A stretch of 64,000 nucleotides of DNA from Dama dama (GCF_033118175.1 NC_083712.1:10054956-10118955); one strand, 5' to 3'; shown: positions 1-12,300, counted from the first letter of the stretch. Numbers and translations are program-made. The notes: generated from the sequence alone by a model not told the origin.

Positions 1-424
1 CACGACACACACTTATAAGCCATGTAGAATAAACAGTGTTCTTATTATTCAAATAGCGAAACAGTGTTTCTCTGCTGCTCTTCTCCTGTAGAAATGAACA
101 AAGATGTTAACTCTCTCTTGTTTACCAAGAAAACTCTAACTTCCAATCAGCTACGAGCTAAATCATAAATACTGGTTTGTTTCACTTTCATCATGTATTG
201 AATCTAGCATTTCTTGAAAGAATAAAATTCTTTCCTTCCACATTTAGCATAAAACACACCAGTCCTAATGCATACACATTTTAAAAGATCTTTAAAGAAA
301 CCGCTTCCTAGATGCAAACACCTATGATATGGCTCCTTTGCTTTTTGTTTTTCAAGCATACTGAGAGGTCTTTTTGAAAACCTTTAACTGTGAATTTGGG
401 AATTCTATCCTTCTGGAAAAATAT

Positions 425-605
425 GAGAAGAAATATTTTATTATTTATTTATTTAAAAAAACTTTTTTAAAAATTGTAGTGGTTTTTGCCATACATTGAC
501 ATGAATCAGCCATGGATTTACATGTGTTCCCCATCCTGATCCCCCCTCCCGCCTCCCTCCCCTTCCCATCCCTCTGGGTCTTCCCCGTGCACCAGTCCTG
601 TGAGA
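425..605 (-). mobile_element. L1 3' end fragment (bovine-type L1)
   Basis: Read on the minus strand this is the terminal part of the ruminant L1 3' untranslated region. It has the G-rich GGAGGG run, then ACACATGTAAATCCATGGCT, GATTCATGTCAATGTATGGC and an A-rich end. The same block recurs on the plus strand at 6110-6280 and 53665-53762. It is strongly 5'-truncated. Confidence 0.75.
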
Positions 606-859
606 ACAAATATTTTATATTCAGTCTATCTCTTTCTCATTTAAAGAGAACAACAACAATTAAGTGGGCACTTTCCTAAATGGAATTGTCTCTAGCTAAG
701 GCACTAACAAAAATGTTTTAACTGCATCATATGATATTGGAATTCAGCTTAGAATATCATACAAATTAACTCTAAGAAACATTTAACATTGACGCTTATT
801 TGTAAAAACTCACTCTTTTTGAAGCGTGATGAGCATGGGATTCTGTAAAAGACACACAC

Positions 860-945
860 TTTGGGCCATACCCCAGAACTACTGACTCAGAATCTGCTTG
901 GTAACACCATCGCTGGTGATTCTTATGCATTAAAGTTTGAGAACA
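860..945 (+). mobile_element. MER5A-like DNA transposon remnant (hAT-Charlie)
   Basis: The order GGGCCATACCCCAGAACTAC, TGACTCAGAATCTG, then GTGATTCTTATGCATTAAAG and TTTGAGAACAA resembles the widespread MER5A non-autonomous element as I remember it. It is old and diverged; the call is from pattern memory only. Confidence 0.55.
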
Positions 946-1221
946 ATTTCAAGCCATGAGACACACAAATTTTATCTGGGATAAGTGGGTGTGAGGTGTA
1001 TTATAGTATTTTCCTAAGTTGAAATTGATTTTTCCTTAAATGGCTGTATATCAAAAACTATAAAACACCACAGGCATTAAGTGGCAATATTTTTTATTCC
1101 TAGCATAATATTTTAAGCCATTTGGGATTTTCATAGATGATGAAATTGCTAAATATGAAAAATATAATCACTTATGCTCTTAATGTTTTTTTAATTTGCA
1201 TAAGTCTAATTTATCTCCTAG

Positions 1222-2972
1222 AATGTCGACATTCACTCTTGCCATCTCCTGTTTGATCACTTCCAATTTGCCTTGATTCATGGACCTAATATTCCAGGTT
1301 TTTATGCAATATTTCTCTTTACAGCATCGGACCTTGCTTCTATCAGCACTCAGCAGTGGCCACAGGACTGGAAAAGTTCAGTTTTCATTCCAATCCCTAA
1401 GAAAGGCAATTCCAAAGAATGCTCAAACTACCGCACAACTACACTCATCTCACACACTAGTAAACTAATGCTCAAAATTCTCCAAGCCAGGCTTCAGCAA
1501 TATGTGAACCGAGAACTTCCAGATGTTCAAGCTGGTTTTAGAAAAGGCAGAGGAACCAGAGTCAAATTGCCAATATCTGCTGGATCATCGAAAAAACAAG
1601 AGAGTTCCAGAAAAACATCTATTTCTGCTTTATTGACTAGGCCAAAGCCTTCAACTGTGTGGATCACAATAAACTGTGGAAAATTCTGAAAGAGATGGGA
1701 ATACCAGGCCACCTGACCTGCCTCTTGAGAAACCTGTCTGCAGGACAGGAAGCAACAGTTAGAACTGGACATGGAACAACAAACTGGTTCCAAATAGGAA
1801 AAGGAGTATGTCAAGGCTGTATATTGTCACCCTGCTTATTTAACTTATATGCAGAGTACATCATGAGAAATGCTGGGCTGGAAGAAGCACAAGCTGGAAT
1901 CAAGATTGCCAGGAGAAAATATCAATAACCTCAGATATGCAGATGACAGCACCCTTATGGCAGAAAGTGAAGAGGAACTAAAAAGCCTGTTGATGAAAGT
2001 GAAAGAGGAGAGTGAAAAAGTTGGCTTAAAGCTTAACATTCAGAAAACTAAGATCATGGCATCTGGTCTCATCACCTCATGGGAAATAGATGGGGAGACA
2101 GTGGATACAGTGTCAGACTTTATTTTTTTGGGCTCCAAAATCACTGCAGATGGTGACTGTAGCCATGAAATTAAAAGATGCTTACTCCTTGGAAGGAAAG
2201 TTATGACCAACCTAGATAGCATATTCAGAGAAGGCAATGACACTGCACTCCAGCACTCTTGCCTAGAAAATCCCATGGACGGAGGAGCCTGGTAGGCTGC
2301 AGTCCATGGGGTTGCGAAGAGTCGGACATGACTGAGCGACTTCACTTTCACTTTTCACTTTTATGCATTGGAGAAGGAAATGGCAACCCACTCCAGTGTT
2401 CTTGCCTGGAGAATCCCAGGGATGGGGTCGCACAGAGGCGGACACGACTGAAGTGACTTAGCAGCAGCAGAGAGCATAGTAAAAAGCAGAGACATTACTT
2501 TGCCAACAAAGGTATCTGCCTGGTCAAGGCTATGGTTTTTCCAGTGGTCATGTAGGGATGTGAGAGTTGGACTGTGAAGAAAGCTGAGTGCCAAAAAATT
2601 GATGCTTTTGAACTGTGGTGTTGGAGAAGACTCTTGAGAGTCCCTTGGACTGCAAGGAGATCCAACCAGTCCATCCTAAAGGAGATCAGTCCTGGGTGTT
2701 CATTGGAAGGACTGATGCTGAAGCTGAAACTCCAACACTATGGCCACCTCACGCGAAGAGCTGACTCGTTGGAAAAGACCCTGATGCTGGGAGGGGTTGG
2801 GGGCAGGAGGAGAAGGGGACGACAGATGACTGGATGGCATCACCGACTCGATGGGCGTGAGTTTGAGTAAACTCCGGGAGTTGGTGACAGACAGGGAGGC
2901 CTGGCGTGCTGCGATTCATGGGGTTGCAAAGAGTCGGACATGACTGAGCCACTGAGCTGAACTGAACTGAAA
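1222..2972 (+). mobile_element. BovB LINE copy with inverted 5' segment and SINE insertion
   Basis: BovB is an RTE-type LINE common in ruminants and thought to have arrived by horizontal transfer. Here 1341-2972 is plus-strand reverse-transcriptase and 3' end sequence with several frameshifts (fragments such as SVFIPIPKKG, GVCQGCILSPCLFNLYAEY and NNLRYADDSTLMAES). 1222-1340 is the BovB endonuclease-start region on the opposite strand. A Bov-A2 SINE interrupts it at 2228-2472. Possible diverged target duplications are AATTTATCTCCT before it and AAATTATCTACCT after it, which would make the composite a single insertion. The RT motif YADD is present but the copy is dead. Confidence 0.85.
2228..2472 (+). 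mobile_element. Bov-A2 SINE (dimeric)
   Basis: Two Bov-A type monomers in tandem, each with the AAxGGCAACCCACTCCAG-like start, a CTTGCCTxGAxAATCCCA core and the GTCGGACAxGACTGA end. They are separated by a TTCACTTTCACTTTTCAC linker and followed by AGCAGCAGCAG. It sits inside the BovB at 1222-2972. The BovB bases ATAGCATATT before it and AGAGCATAGT after it look like the target duplication. Confidence 0.85.
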
Positions 2973-3224
2973 TTATCTACCTCTCTTTTGTAACTTTAGA
3001 ACATAAAATGCAACTATTCAGTATATTTAAATTTCACCTTTTTTCTTCCTATCACATATAAGCATGAACTCCTATTGTATGCCATTTATTTTTTATTTGA
3101 CCCTTAATAGATATTTAAATTAACCCTGGTATAAAATTTCTAACCATAATTTGACATATGAAAAAGATACTTTATGATTCTGAAAACACACAACAAATAT
3201 GCATTTATTTTTGTCTAGTATTTG

Positions 3225-4157
3225 GAGCACAGAAGAACTATACAAAATCCACAGAAGAACTATACAGAGAAGATCGTCATGACTCAGACAACCATGATGC
3301 TGTGATCACTCACTTAGAGCCAGGCATCCTGGAATGTGAAGTCAAGTGGGCCTTAGAAATTATCACTATGAACAAAGCTAGTGGAGGCGATGGAATTCCA
3401 GTTGAGCTATTTCAAATCCTAAAAGATGATGCTGTGAAATTGTGCACTCAATATGCCAGCAAATTTGGAAAACTCAGCAGTAGCCACAAGACTGGAAAAG
3501 CTCAGTTTTCATTCCAACCCAAAGAAAGACAATGCCAAAGAATGCTCAAACTACTGCACAATTGCATTCATCTCAAACTCTAACAAAGTAATGTTCAAAA
3601 TCCTCCAAGCTAGGCTTCAACAGTATGTGAACCATGAACTTCCAGATGTTCAAAGGGGATTTAGAAAAGGAAGACACACCAGATATTGAATTGCCAATAT
3701 CCAATGTATCAACAAAAAAGGAAGAGAGTTTCAGAGAAACATTGACTTCTGCTTTATTGATTATGTCAAAGCCTCTGACAGTGTGGATCACAACAAACTG
3801 TGGAAAATTCTTAAAGAGATGGGAATACCAGACAACCTCACCCGCCTCCTGAGAAATCTGTATGCAGGTCAGGAAGCAACAATTATAACTGGACATCAAA
3901 CAATAGACTGGTTTCAAACTAGGAAAGGATCATGTCAAGGCTGTATATTGTCACCCTGCTTATTTAATGTATATGCAGAGTACATCATGTGAAATTCTGG
4001 GCTGGATAGATGAAGCACAAGCTGGAACCAAGATTGCTGGGAGAAATATCAATAACCTCAGATATGCAGAGGACACCACCCTTACGGCAGAAAGTGAGGA
4101 ATGAACTAAAGAGCCTCTTGATGAAAGTGAAAGAGGAGAATGAAAAAGGTGTTTTAA
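3225..4157 (+). mobile_element. BovB LINE copy, 5' part (interrupted by L1)
   Basis: Decayed reverse-transcriptase region with peptide remnants such as NHDAVITHLEPGILECEVKW and NKASGGDGIPVELFQILKDD, followed by frameshifted RT core (GSCQGCILSPCLFNVYAEY). It stops abruptly where an L1 has inserted at about 4158 and resumes at 6290-6985. It is 5'-truncated and full of frameshifts. Confidence 0.85.
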
Positions 4158-6289
4158 AACTCAAATTCAAAATAAAAGGAATCCAGATTGGAAAAGAAAT
4201 AAAACTCTCATGGTTTGCAGATGACATGATCCTCTACATAGAAAACGCTAAAGACATAATCAGAAAATTATTAGCAGTAATCAATGAATATAGTAAAGTT
4301 GCAGGATACAAAATTAGCACACAGAAATCCCTTGCATTCCTATACACTAACAATGAGAAAACAGAAATTAAGGAAACAATTACATTCACCATTGTGACGA
4401 AAAGAATAAAATACTTACGAATATATCTACCTAAAGAAACACAAGACCTATATATAGAAAACTGTAAAACACTGATGAAAGAAATTAAAGATGACACAAA
4501 TAGATGGAGAAATATACCATGTTCATGGATCAGAAGAATCAATATAGTGAAAATGAGTATACTACCCAAAGGAATCTATAGATTCAATGCAATCCCTATC
4601 AAGCTACCAATGGTATTTTTCAGAGAACTAGAACAAATAATTTCACAATTTGTATGGAATTACAAAAACACTCGAATAGCCAGAGCAATCTTGAGAAAGA
4701 AGAATGAAACTGGAGGAATCAACCTTCCGGACTTCAGACTATACTACAAAGCTACAGTAATCAAGACAGGATGGTACTGGCACAAAGACAGAAATATTGA
4801 TCAGTGGAACAAAATAGAAAGTCCAGAGATAAACCCACACACCTATGGACACCTTATCTTTGACAAAGGAGGCAAGAATATACAATGGAGAAAAGAATCT
4901 CTTTAACAAGTGGTGCTGGGAAAACTGGTCAACCACTTGTAAAGGAATGCAACTAGAACACTTTCTAATACCATACACAAAAGTAAACTCAAAATGGATT
5001 GAAGATCTAAACATAAGACCAGAAACTATAAAACTCCTAGAGGAAAACTTAGGGAAAACACTCTGACATAAATCACAGCAGGATCCTCTATGAACCACCT
5101 CCCAGAGTAATGAAAGCAAAAATAAACAAATGGGACCTAGTTAAACTTAAAAGCTTTTTGCACAATGAAGGAAACTATAAGCAAGGTGAAAAGACAGCCT
5201 TCAGAATGGGAGAAAATAATATCAAATGAAGCAACTGACAAAGAATTAATCTCAAAAATATATAAGCAGCTCCTGCAGCTCAATTCCAGAAAAATAAATG
5301 ACCTGATCAAAAAATGGGCCAAAGAACTAAACAGACATTTCTCCAAAAAAGACATATAGATGGCTAACAAACACATGAAAAGATGTTCAACATCACTCAT
5401 TATCAGAGAAATGCAAATCAAAACAACAATGAGGTACCATCTCATGCCAGTCAGAATGGCTGCTATCCAAAAGTCTACAAAAAATAAATGCAGGAGAGGG
5501 TGTGGAGAAAAGGGAACCCTCTTATACTGTTGGTGGGAATGCAAACTAAAACAGCCACTATGGAGAACAGTGTGGAGATTCCTTAAAAAACTGGAAATAG
5601 AACTGCCATACGACCCAGCAACCCCACTGCTGGGCATACATACTGAGGAAAGCAGAATTGAAAGAGGCACATGTACCCCAATGTTCATCGCAGCACTGTT
5701 TACAATAGCCAGGACATGGAAGCAACCTAGATGTCCATTGGCAGACGAATGGATAAGAAAGCTGTGGTACATATACACAATGGAATATTACTCAGCTATT
5801 AAAAAGAATACATTTGAATCAATTCTAATGAGGTGGATGAAATTGGAGCCTATTATACAGAGTGAAACAAATCAGAAAGAAAAACAAAAGTACAGTATAG
5901 TAATGCATATATATGGAATTTAGAAAGATGTTAACAATGACCCTATATGTGAAATAGCAAAAGAGACACAGATGTAAAGAACAGACTTTTGGACTCTGTG
6001 GGAGAAGGCAAAGGTGGGATGATTTGAGAGAACAGCATCAAAACATGTGTATGCCCATATGTGAAATAGATCGTGAGTCCAGGTTCGATGCATGAAACAG
6101 GGCACTCAGGGCTGGTGCACTGGGATGATCCTGAGGGATGGGATGGGGAAGGCAGTGGGTGAAGGGTTCAGGATGGGGGACACATGTATACCTATGGCTG
6201 ATTCTTGTCAATGTATGGCAAGAACCACCATAATACTGTAAAGTAATTAGCCTCCAATTAAAATAAATGAATGAATTAAAAAAAATAAA
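4158..6289 (+). mobile_element. L1 LINE, 5'-truncated 2.1 kb copy nested in BovB
   Basis: This carries the C-terminal half of L1 ORF2 plus the 3' untranslated region and A-rich end. The RT motif FADDM (about 4218) is intact. Further recognisable blocks are KISTQKSLAFLYTNN, WNYKNTRIARAILRKKN, and the cysteine-rich end of ORF2 in an open frame at 5360-5923 with CWWECKLKQPLWRTVWRFLK and MEYYSAIKKN. Frameshifts near 4906 and 5066 break ORF2. An open frame of 298 codons (4010-4906) starts in BovB and continues in frame into L1. It reads as one protein only because of the nesting. Confidence 0.9.
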
Positions 6290-6985
6290 AACACTCCACA
6301 TTCAGAAATCTGAGACCATGGCATCCAGTCCCATCACATCATGGCAAATAGATGGGGAAACAATGGAAACAGTGACAGACTTTATTTTTTTGGGCTCCAA
6401 CATCACTGCAGATGGTGACTACAGCCATGAAATGAAAAGATGCTTGCTCCTTGGAAGAAAAGCTATGACCGACCTAGACAGCATATTAAAAAGCAGAGAC
6501 ATTACTTTGCCAACAAAGGTCTGTCTAGTCAAAGCTATGGTTTTTCCAGGAGTCATGTATGGATGTGAGAGCTGGACTATAAAGAAAGCTGAGCACCAAA
6601 GAATTGATGTTTTTGAACTGTGGTATTGGAGAAGACTCTTGAGAGTCCCTTGGACTGCAAGGAAATACAACCAGTCCATCCCAAAGGAAATCAGTCCTGA
6701 ATATTCATTGGAAGGACTGATGCTGAAAGTGAGACTCCAATATTTTGGCCACCTGCTGCAAAGAACTGACTCATTTGAAATGACCCTGATGCTGGGAAAG
6801 ATTGAAGGTGGGAGGAAAAGGGGACAGCAGAGGATGAGATGGTTCGATGGCATCACCAACTCAATGGACATGAGTTTGAGCAAGCTCTGCGAGTTGGTGA
6901 TGGACAGGGAAGCCTGGTGTGCTGCAGTCTATGGGGTCATAAAGAGTTGGGCATGACTGAGCAACTAAGTTGACCTGAGCCTTTA
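6290..6985 (+). mobile_element. BovB LINE copy, 3' part (continues 3225-4157)
   Basis: This resumes at the BovB sequence CACATTCAGAAA, exactly where the copy at 3225-4157 was broken. It continues to the 3' end (GTTGGGCATGACTGAGCAAC). It keeps a 229-codon open frame (6267-6956) with the BovB C-terminal blocks ITADGDYSHEMKRCLLLGRK, VMYGCESWTIKKAE and LRVPWTARKYNQ. It is a relic and unlikely to be expressed as a protein. Confidence 0.88.
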
Positions 6986-8132
6986 GAGCAAGATATACAG
7001 GATCTTTGTAGATATAGTTAAAATGAACATATTTTTTTTTTCTCAACTTATCATATTCATTGTTTCACCTTGCATTGTGTATGGTTTTCAAACTTCAAAA
7101 ATAATATGGTATTTTAACAGAACAGCTTAAAGTAATAATGAAGATAATAATCAAAGAAAGAGGAAAGCAGATACAATAGAGCTTGGTACAGTTGTATTAT
7201 CTGGCACAGCAAAGAGGTTGAAGGATAGATAATGCCGATGTATGAGTCTTTGGTATACAGCAGGTCCTCATAAACCACCTAGGGAATATATAGGTTACTC
7301 CTTAATTCTGAAAAGGAAAAGAAATTTTCCAAGCATATTGTTCACTGTAACCAATTAAGCAAGATTCTTTTGCATAATACAGAAGTGTTGTTCACAATCT
7401 CTGTAAACCCATAATCCAAAAATGGTATTAAACAGCAGACAATGTGCTGTAAAACAGGTGAATAAAGAACTCACAACTTCACTTGAGGAGACCTCTTGGG
7501 AGGTTGACAAAAAGGGAAATAAATGTTAAATGTCATGATCACATAGACCTAAACCTACATGTGTCACCCGGACACACTCAGGCTTCTATACAACACTACT
7601 TAATGTCCAACACATGTTCCTGACAGCAAAGAGTATCTGTAAAGAAAGGGCCTTAATTAAGTAAACAGTATCCAAAGAAAAGAAACTACCTGTTTAGTTC
7701 ATTTTCTAAGAAGTTTAGTGTATGTGTAGAGCTAAAAATATTTTATCTGTAAACTGTGGGCAGGTTCAGTCCACAGAATAAATGCTATTCTATTCCTTTT
7801 ATTTAACAGATTATAAGATCTGTCTGAAAAACAGAACTTTTCAAAGCATAGGGACTGTATGTCCAGTGTCAAGAAAAGAGATCCCATGAAATTGGGGGGA
7901 GTAGAATTTTTAAATGCGACTGAAGTAATCATTAGTTTAAGACATTATTACAACTTTAAATGTTTTATGTAATTGCAATGATCATAACAAAGAAAACATT
8001 TATCTAATACACATAAAGAGAAATGAGAAAGAAAATAAAATGTCACTACAAAAAACACCTATGAGACCAAAAAATGGAGTATAAGAGGAAAATAGAGACA
8101 AAAATGCTATGATATACAGAAAACAATTTTTT

Positions 8133-8365
8133 ATCCCCAGTAGTCATGTATGGTTGTGGGAGTTGGACCATCAAAAGGCTGAGTGCTGAATAACTGATGC
8201 TTTCGAATTGTGCTGCTGGAGAAGACTGTTGAGAGTCCCTTGGACACCAGAGAGATCAAATCAGTCAATCTTAATGGAAATCAACCCTGAATATTCATTG
8301 AAAGGACTGCTGCTCAAGCTGAAACTCCAAAACTTTGGCCACTTTATGCTAACAACTGATTCAAT
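8133..8365 (+). mobile_element. BovB LINE internal 3' fragment
   Basis: Short plus-strand stretch from the BovB region encoding VMYGC(E)SWT through TGAAACTCCAAAACTTTGGC. It lacks the real BovB 3' end and is diverged (about one change per ten bases by eye against the copy at 6540-6770). Confidence 0.75.
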
Positions 8366-8394
8366 TTATCTGTAGAGTCAAAGGTAGGTATCCT

Positions 8395-9485
8395 TTGTAG
8401 ATATTCTTATCAAAATCACAAATGGCATTTTAGGCTGAAATAGAAAAAAAAATCCTAAATTTCACATGGAATCTCAAGGGACACTACACAGCCAAAACAA
8501 CCTTGAGAGAAAACAAACTTGGGGGCCTTGCACTTCCTGATTTCAGAAAATACTTATGAAGCAGCAATCAAATGACTGTGATACTGGCATTAAGACAGAT
8601 ACATAGATTGATGGAACAGAAGAGAGTGCTAAAAGTAGATTCTTAAATATATGGCATATGTAATGATCTTCTACTAGGTGCTAACTAAGATTACAGCCTG
8701 GAGAAACGAGAGTCTCTCCAACAGATAATGTTGGAAAAACTGGATAATAAGGTACAAAGGAATAAAGTTGGAATCTTACATTATACCATGTACCAAAATG
8801 AACTCAAAATGAATGAAAGATCTAGACATAAGACTTGAAATTCTAAAACTAGAAGAAAACAGGGGAAAAGCTTTTGGACATTAGATTTGGCAATGATTTC
8901 TTGAATACAACACAAAAGCACAGGCAACAGAAGCAAAAAGAGATAAATGGGATTACATCAAACTGAAAAACTTCTGAGTATCGAAAGAAACAATCAATAG
9001 AGCAAAAGTCAACCTATTCATTGAGATAAAATGTTTGCAAACCATGTATCTAATAATGGTTGATACCGAGAGCATGCAAGGAACTTCTACAACTAAACAA
9101 CAAAAAATCCTCATTTTAAAAAATGAAAAACTTGAACAATTATTCAATAATACATGTGTGAGTAACAAGCATATGAAAAGATGCTCAATATCACTAATTA
9201 TTGGAATAATGCAAACTTAAACCACAATGAGGTATCACCTCACACTCATTAGGATGACCGTTAACAAAATAAAAGGAAAAAACAAGTGCGGGCAAGCTGT
9301 AAAGAAACTAGACCCCTTGTGTACTGTCAATCACAACATGAAATGTTGTAGTGATTATTAAAAACAGTATGGGGTTTTCTTAGGAAACTATATATATAAA
9401 TATATATATATTATATATAAAACTATATATAAATATAACTAATGCATGGTCCAGCAACCCCACTTCTAGGTATATAGCGAAAAGA
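8395..9485 (+). mobile_element. Old L1 ORF2 C-terminal fragment
   Basis: Sequence typical of old mammalian L1: a stretch like AACCTTGAGAGAAAACAAAC with the following CTTCCTGATTTCAG, later CACAATGAGGTATCACCTCA, and CCAGCAACCCCACTTCTAGG. No open frame survives. An AT dinucleotide-rich patch at 9385-9440 interrupts it. Confidence 0.75.
9385..9440. repeat. TA-rich simple repeat
   Basis: An imperfect TATATA tract, with islands of AAAC, inside the old L1. It is likely a slippage-prone low-complexity patch. Confidence 0.8.
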
Positions 9486-10197
9486 GGTGAAGTCAAGAGT
9501 ACAGTGAGGCACTGTGTTTAAAAAGCAGAGATAGTAAAACCTGAAGAAAATCATGGCTACAGTTCATGAGAATGTCAAGGTTTAGAGGAACTGATATTTA
9601 AAAATGAAAAGATAAATAGATGCTCAAATTAGGATTAAAAAAAAAATGCGTTCTTGCTGATTCCATAGCTGTTATGAAGTATTGCAAAATACTATGGTGA
9701 ACTGTGGTAAAAACCCTCCAGGAAAGGAAATTTTGCTTCATCTGCATTTATTACATGGCACATAAAGAATAGACAACACTGATATAGGGAATTCAACAGT
9801 TTAGACAGTGGGATATAGCTCTGTCTCATTTCACCTTCCAAACTGCTTTGCTTCTTGACACTTGAAACTTTTCTCATCACCCACTTCATCCACTTATGTG
9901 ACTGGCATCCACTCCCCTGAGTCTACTGCCTTGATCAAAAGTCTGATAGGACTAAGGCTCTCATAAATGATTAGCTGCTGGCTGGCTAAGTCACAGAGCC
10001 ACTAGTCATTACTTATTCCATTTCTTCCTTAGTTACCATGAAAAACTTGCAGGACTGGCTGTAGAATAGAGAATTCTTTCAAGTTTTAACATCCAAAGGA
10101 TGAATTTGATAGCATAAAGTCAAGAATTTTAAGCTAGTGAGAAGACCCTGAAACCAAAGTAACGGTTAGAAAAATGGAATACTCATAATTTTCAAGT

Positions 10198-10411
10198 GAC
10201 CACAATTTATCAATAAAGTCATATTTTTTTTTGCATGTGTGACTCTTCTGCAATACGTTCACTGTAAAAACAAATATTCTCCACACTTACCATTATGAGT
10301 GAGTGATCACAATTTATCAATAAAGTCATATTTTTTTTTGCATGTGTGACTCTTCTGCAATACGTTCTCTGTAAAAACAAATACTCTCCACACTATGCCA
10401 TTATTAAGGCA
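10198..10411. repeat. Tandem duplication, two copies of about 107 bp
   Basis: The block starting GACCACAATTTATCAATAAA (10198) is repeated as GATCACAATTTATCAATAAA (10305). It runs through GCATGTGTGACTCTTCTGCA and up to CTCCACACT. Differences are few (GACC/GATC, TTCACTG/TTCTCTG, AAATATT/AAATACT), so it appears recent relative to neighbouring repeats. Confidence 0.92.
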
Positions 10412-10625
10412 TAGAGGATCTAAACATGTATAGATAAAACCACTTCAAAAACTGATCAATACTTTCACGTCATTTTTCTACATTTGGACTCAGAAACCCA
10501 CTGTGACTCAACAATTTTGCTTGTCCAGAATATTCATAAACTCAGTTCACCTACACAATATAGTACTTGATAAAAGTGAACACACTCAGACACTAAATGA
10601 TCTATAAAATCATAATGAGGGTTTC

Positions 10626-11103
10626 GAGTTTGAGTTCAGTCACTCAATCATGTCCGACTATTTGTGACCCCATGGAGTGCAGCATGCCTGGAGATTCTCA
10701 AACTCATGTCCAACAAGTCATTGATGCCTTCCAACCATCTCATCCTCTGTCATCTCCTTTTCCTCCTGCCTTCAATCTTTCCCAGCATCAGAGTCTTCTC
10801 CAATGAGTCAGTTCTTCGCATCAGGTAGCCAAAGTATTGGAGTCTTAGCTTCAGCATCAGTTCTTCCAATGAATACTCAGGACTGAGCTCCTTTAGGACT
10901 GACTGGTTTGATCTCCTTGCAGTCCAAGGGACTCAAGAGTCTTCTCCAACACCACAGTTCAAAAGCATCAATTCTTTGGCACTCAGCTATCTTTATGGTC
11001 CAACTTTCACATCCATACATGACTCCTGGAAAAACCATAGTTTTGACTAGACAGACCTTTGTTGGCAAAGTAATGTCTCTGCTTTTTAATATGCTGTCTA
11101 AGT
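10626..11103 (-). mobile_element. BovB LINE 3' end (left part, interrupted)
   Basis: Minus-strand BovB 3' region from the terminal GTCACTCAATCATGTCCGAC to CTGCTTTTTAATATGCTGTC. It is broken by an oppositely oriented Bov-A/BovB tail fragment and continues at 11303-12050. Confidence 0.85.
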
Positions 11104-11302
11104 TGGTCCTGATGCTGGGACGGATTGGGGGCAGGAGGAGAAGGGGACGACAGAGGATGAGATGGTTGGATGGCATCACCGACCCGATGGACATGGGTTT
11201 GAGTAAGCTCCAGGAGTTGGTGATAGACAGGGAGGCCTGGCGTGCTGCGATTCATGGGGTCGCAAAGAGTCAGACATGACTGAGCGACTGAACTGAACTG
11301 AA
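11104..11302 (+). mobile_element. ART2A/Bov-A-like BovB tail inserted in BovB
   Basis: Plus-strand BovB terminal 200 bp (CTGATGCTGGGACGGATTGG ... CATGACTGAGCGACTGAACT). It lies inside the minus-strand BovB at 10626-12050. Its high similarity to the other tails at 2785-2970 suggests a younger insertion. Confidence 0.8.
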
Positions 11303-12050
11303 CTTCCAAGGAAGCTTTTCTTCCAAGGAACAGGTGTCTTTTCATTTCCTGGCTTCAGTAACTATCTGCAGTGACTTTGAAGCCCAATAAAGTAAAGTCT
11401 GTCACTGTTTCTATTGTTTCTCCATCTATTTGGCATGGAGTGATGCGACCAGATGCCATGATCTTCATTTTTTGAATGTTGAGCCAACTTTTTCACTCTC
11501 CTCTTTCATTTTCATCAAGAGACTCTAGTTCTTCTTCACTTTCTGCCCCAAGGGTGGTGTCATCTGTGTATCTGAAGTTATTGATATTTCTCCCGGAAAT
11601 CTTGATTCCAGCTGTGCTTCATCCACCCAGCCCAGCATTTCGCATGATGTACTCTGCATATAAGTTAAATAAGCAGGGTGACAATATGCAGCCTTAAAGT
11701 ACTCCTTTCCGGATATTGAACTAGTCTGTTGTTTCATGTCCAGTTCTAACTGTTTCTTCTTGACCTGCATACAGATTTCTCAGGAGGCAGGTAAGGTAGT
11801 TTGGTATTCCCATCTCTTGAAAAACTTTCCACATTTTATTGTGATCTACACAGTCAAAGGCTTTGGAATAATCAATAAAGCAGATGTTGAGGTTTTACTG
11901 GAAATTTTTCTATGATCCAACAGATGTTGGCAATTTGATCTCTGGTTCCTCTGCCTTTTCTAAATCCCCCTTAAACATCTGGAAGCTCATGGTTCACGTG
12001 TGTTGAAGCCTGGCTTGGAGAATTTTGGAGGGTTGTATCTTTTTGTAAAT
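11303..12050 (-). mobile_element. BovB LINE (right part of 10626-12050 copy)
   Basis: Minus-strand BovB, continuing upstream into the reverse-transcriptase core. On the reverse strand one reads fragments such as EMLGWVDEAQLESRFPGEIS and TSDTQMTPPLGQKVKKN, with stop codons and frameshifts. It fades out near 12050. Confidence 0.85.
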
Positions 12051-12179
12051 TGAGCTCTTTGCCATTCTCAAAAAAAATGTGGTCACACTATAGTCTTCAA
12101 CTGCAAATATCTCAATCAGATTTTTTTATACATTTATGTGTAACCCCATACTGCAATTATCAAGGATTATGAGGAAAAA

Positions 12180-12300
12180 TGGAGATGGAAATGGCAACCC
12201 ATTCCAGCATTCTTGCCTCAGAAATCCGATGGACAGAGGAGTTTGGGGAGCTACAGTCCATGGGGTCACAAGTGTCAGACACAACTGAAGCAACCAAACC
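12180..12300 (+). mobile_element. Bov-A-type SINE monomer
   Basis: One monomer: ATGGCAACCCATTCCAGCAT, CTTGCCTCAGAAATCC, ACAGTCCATGGGGTCACAAG and CAGACACAACTGAAGCAACC. It is diverged. Confidence 0.8.

Noticed and set aside
5360..5923. 187-codon open frame
   Set aside because: It is the cysteine-containing C-terminus of L1 ORF2 in a truncated L1, not a host gene.
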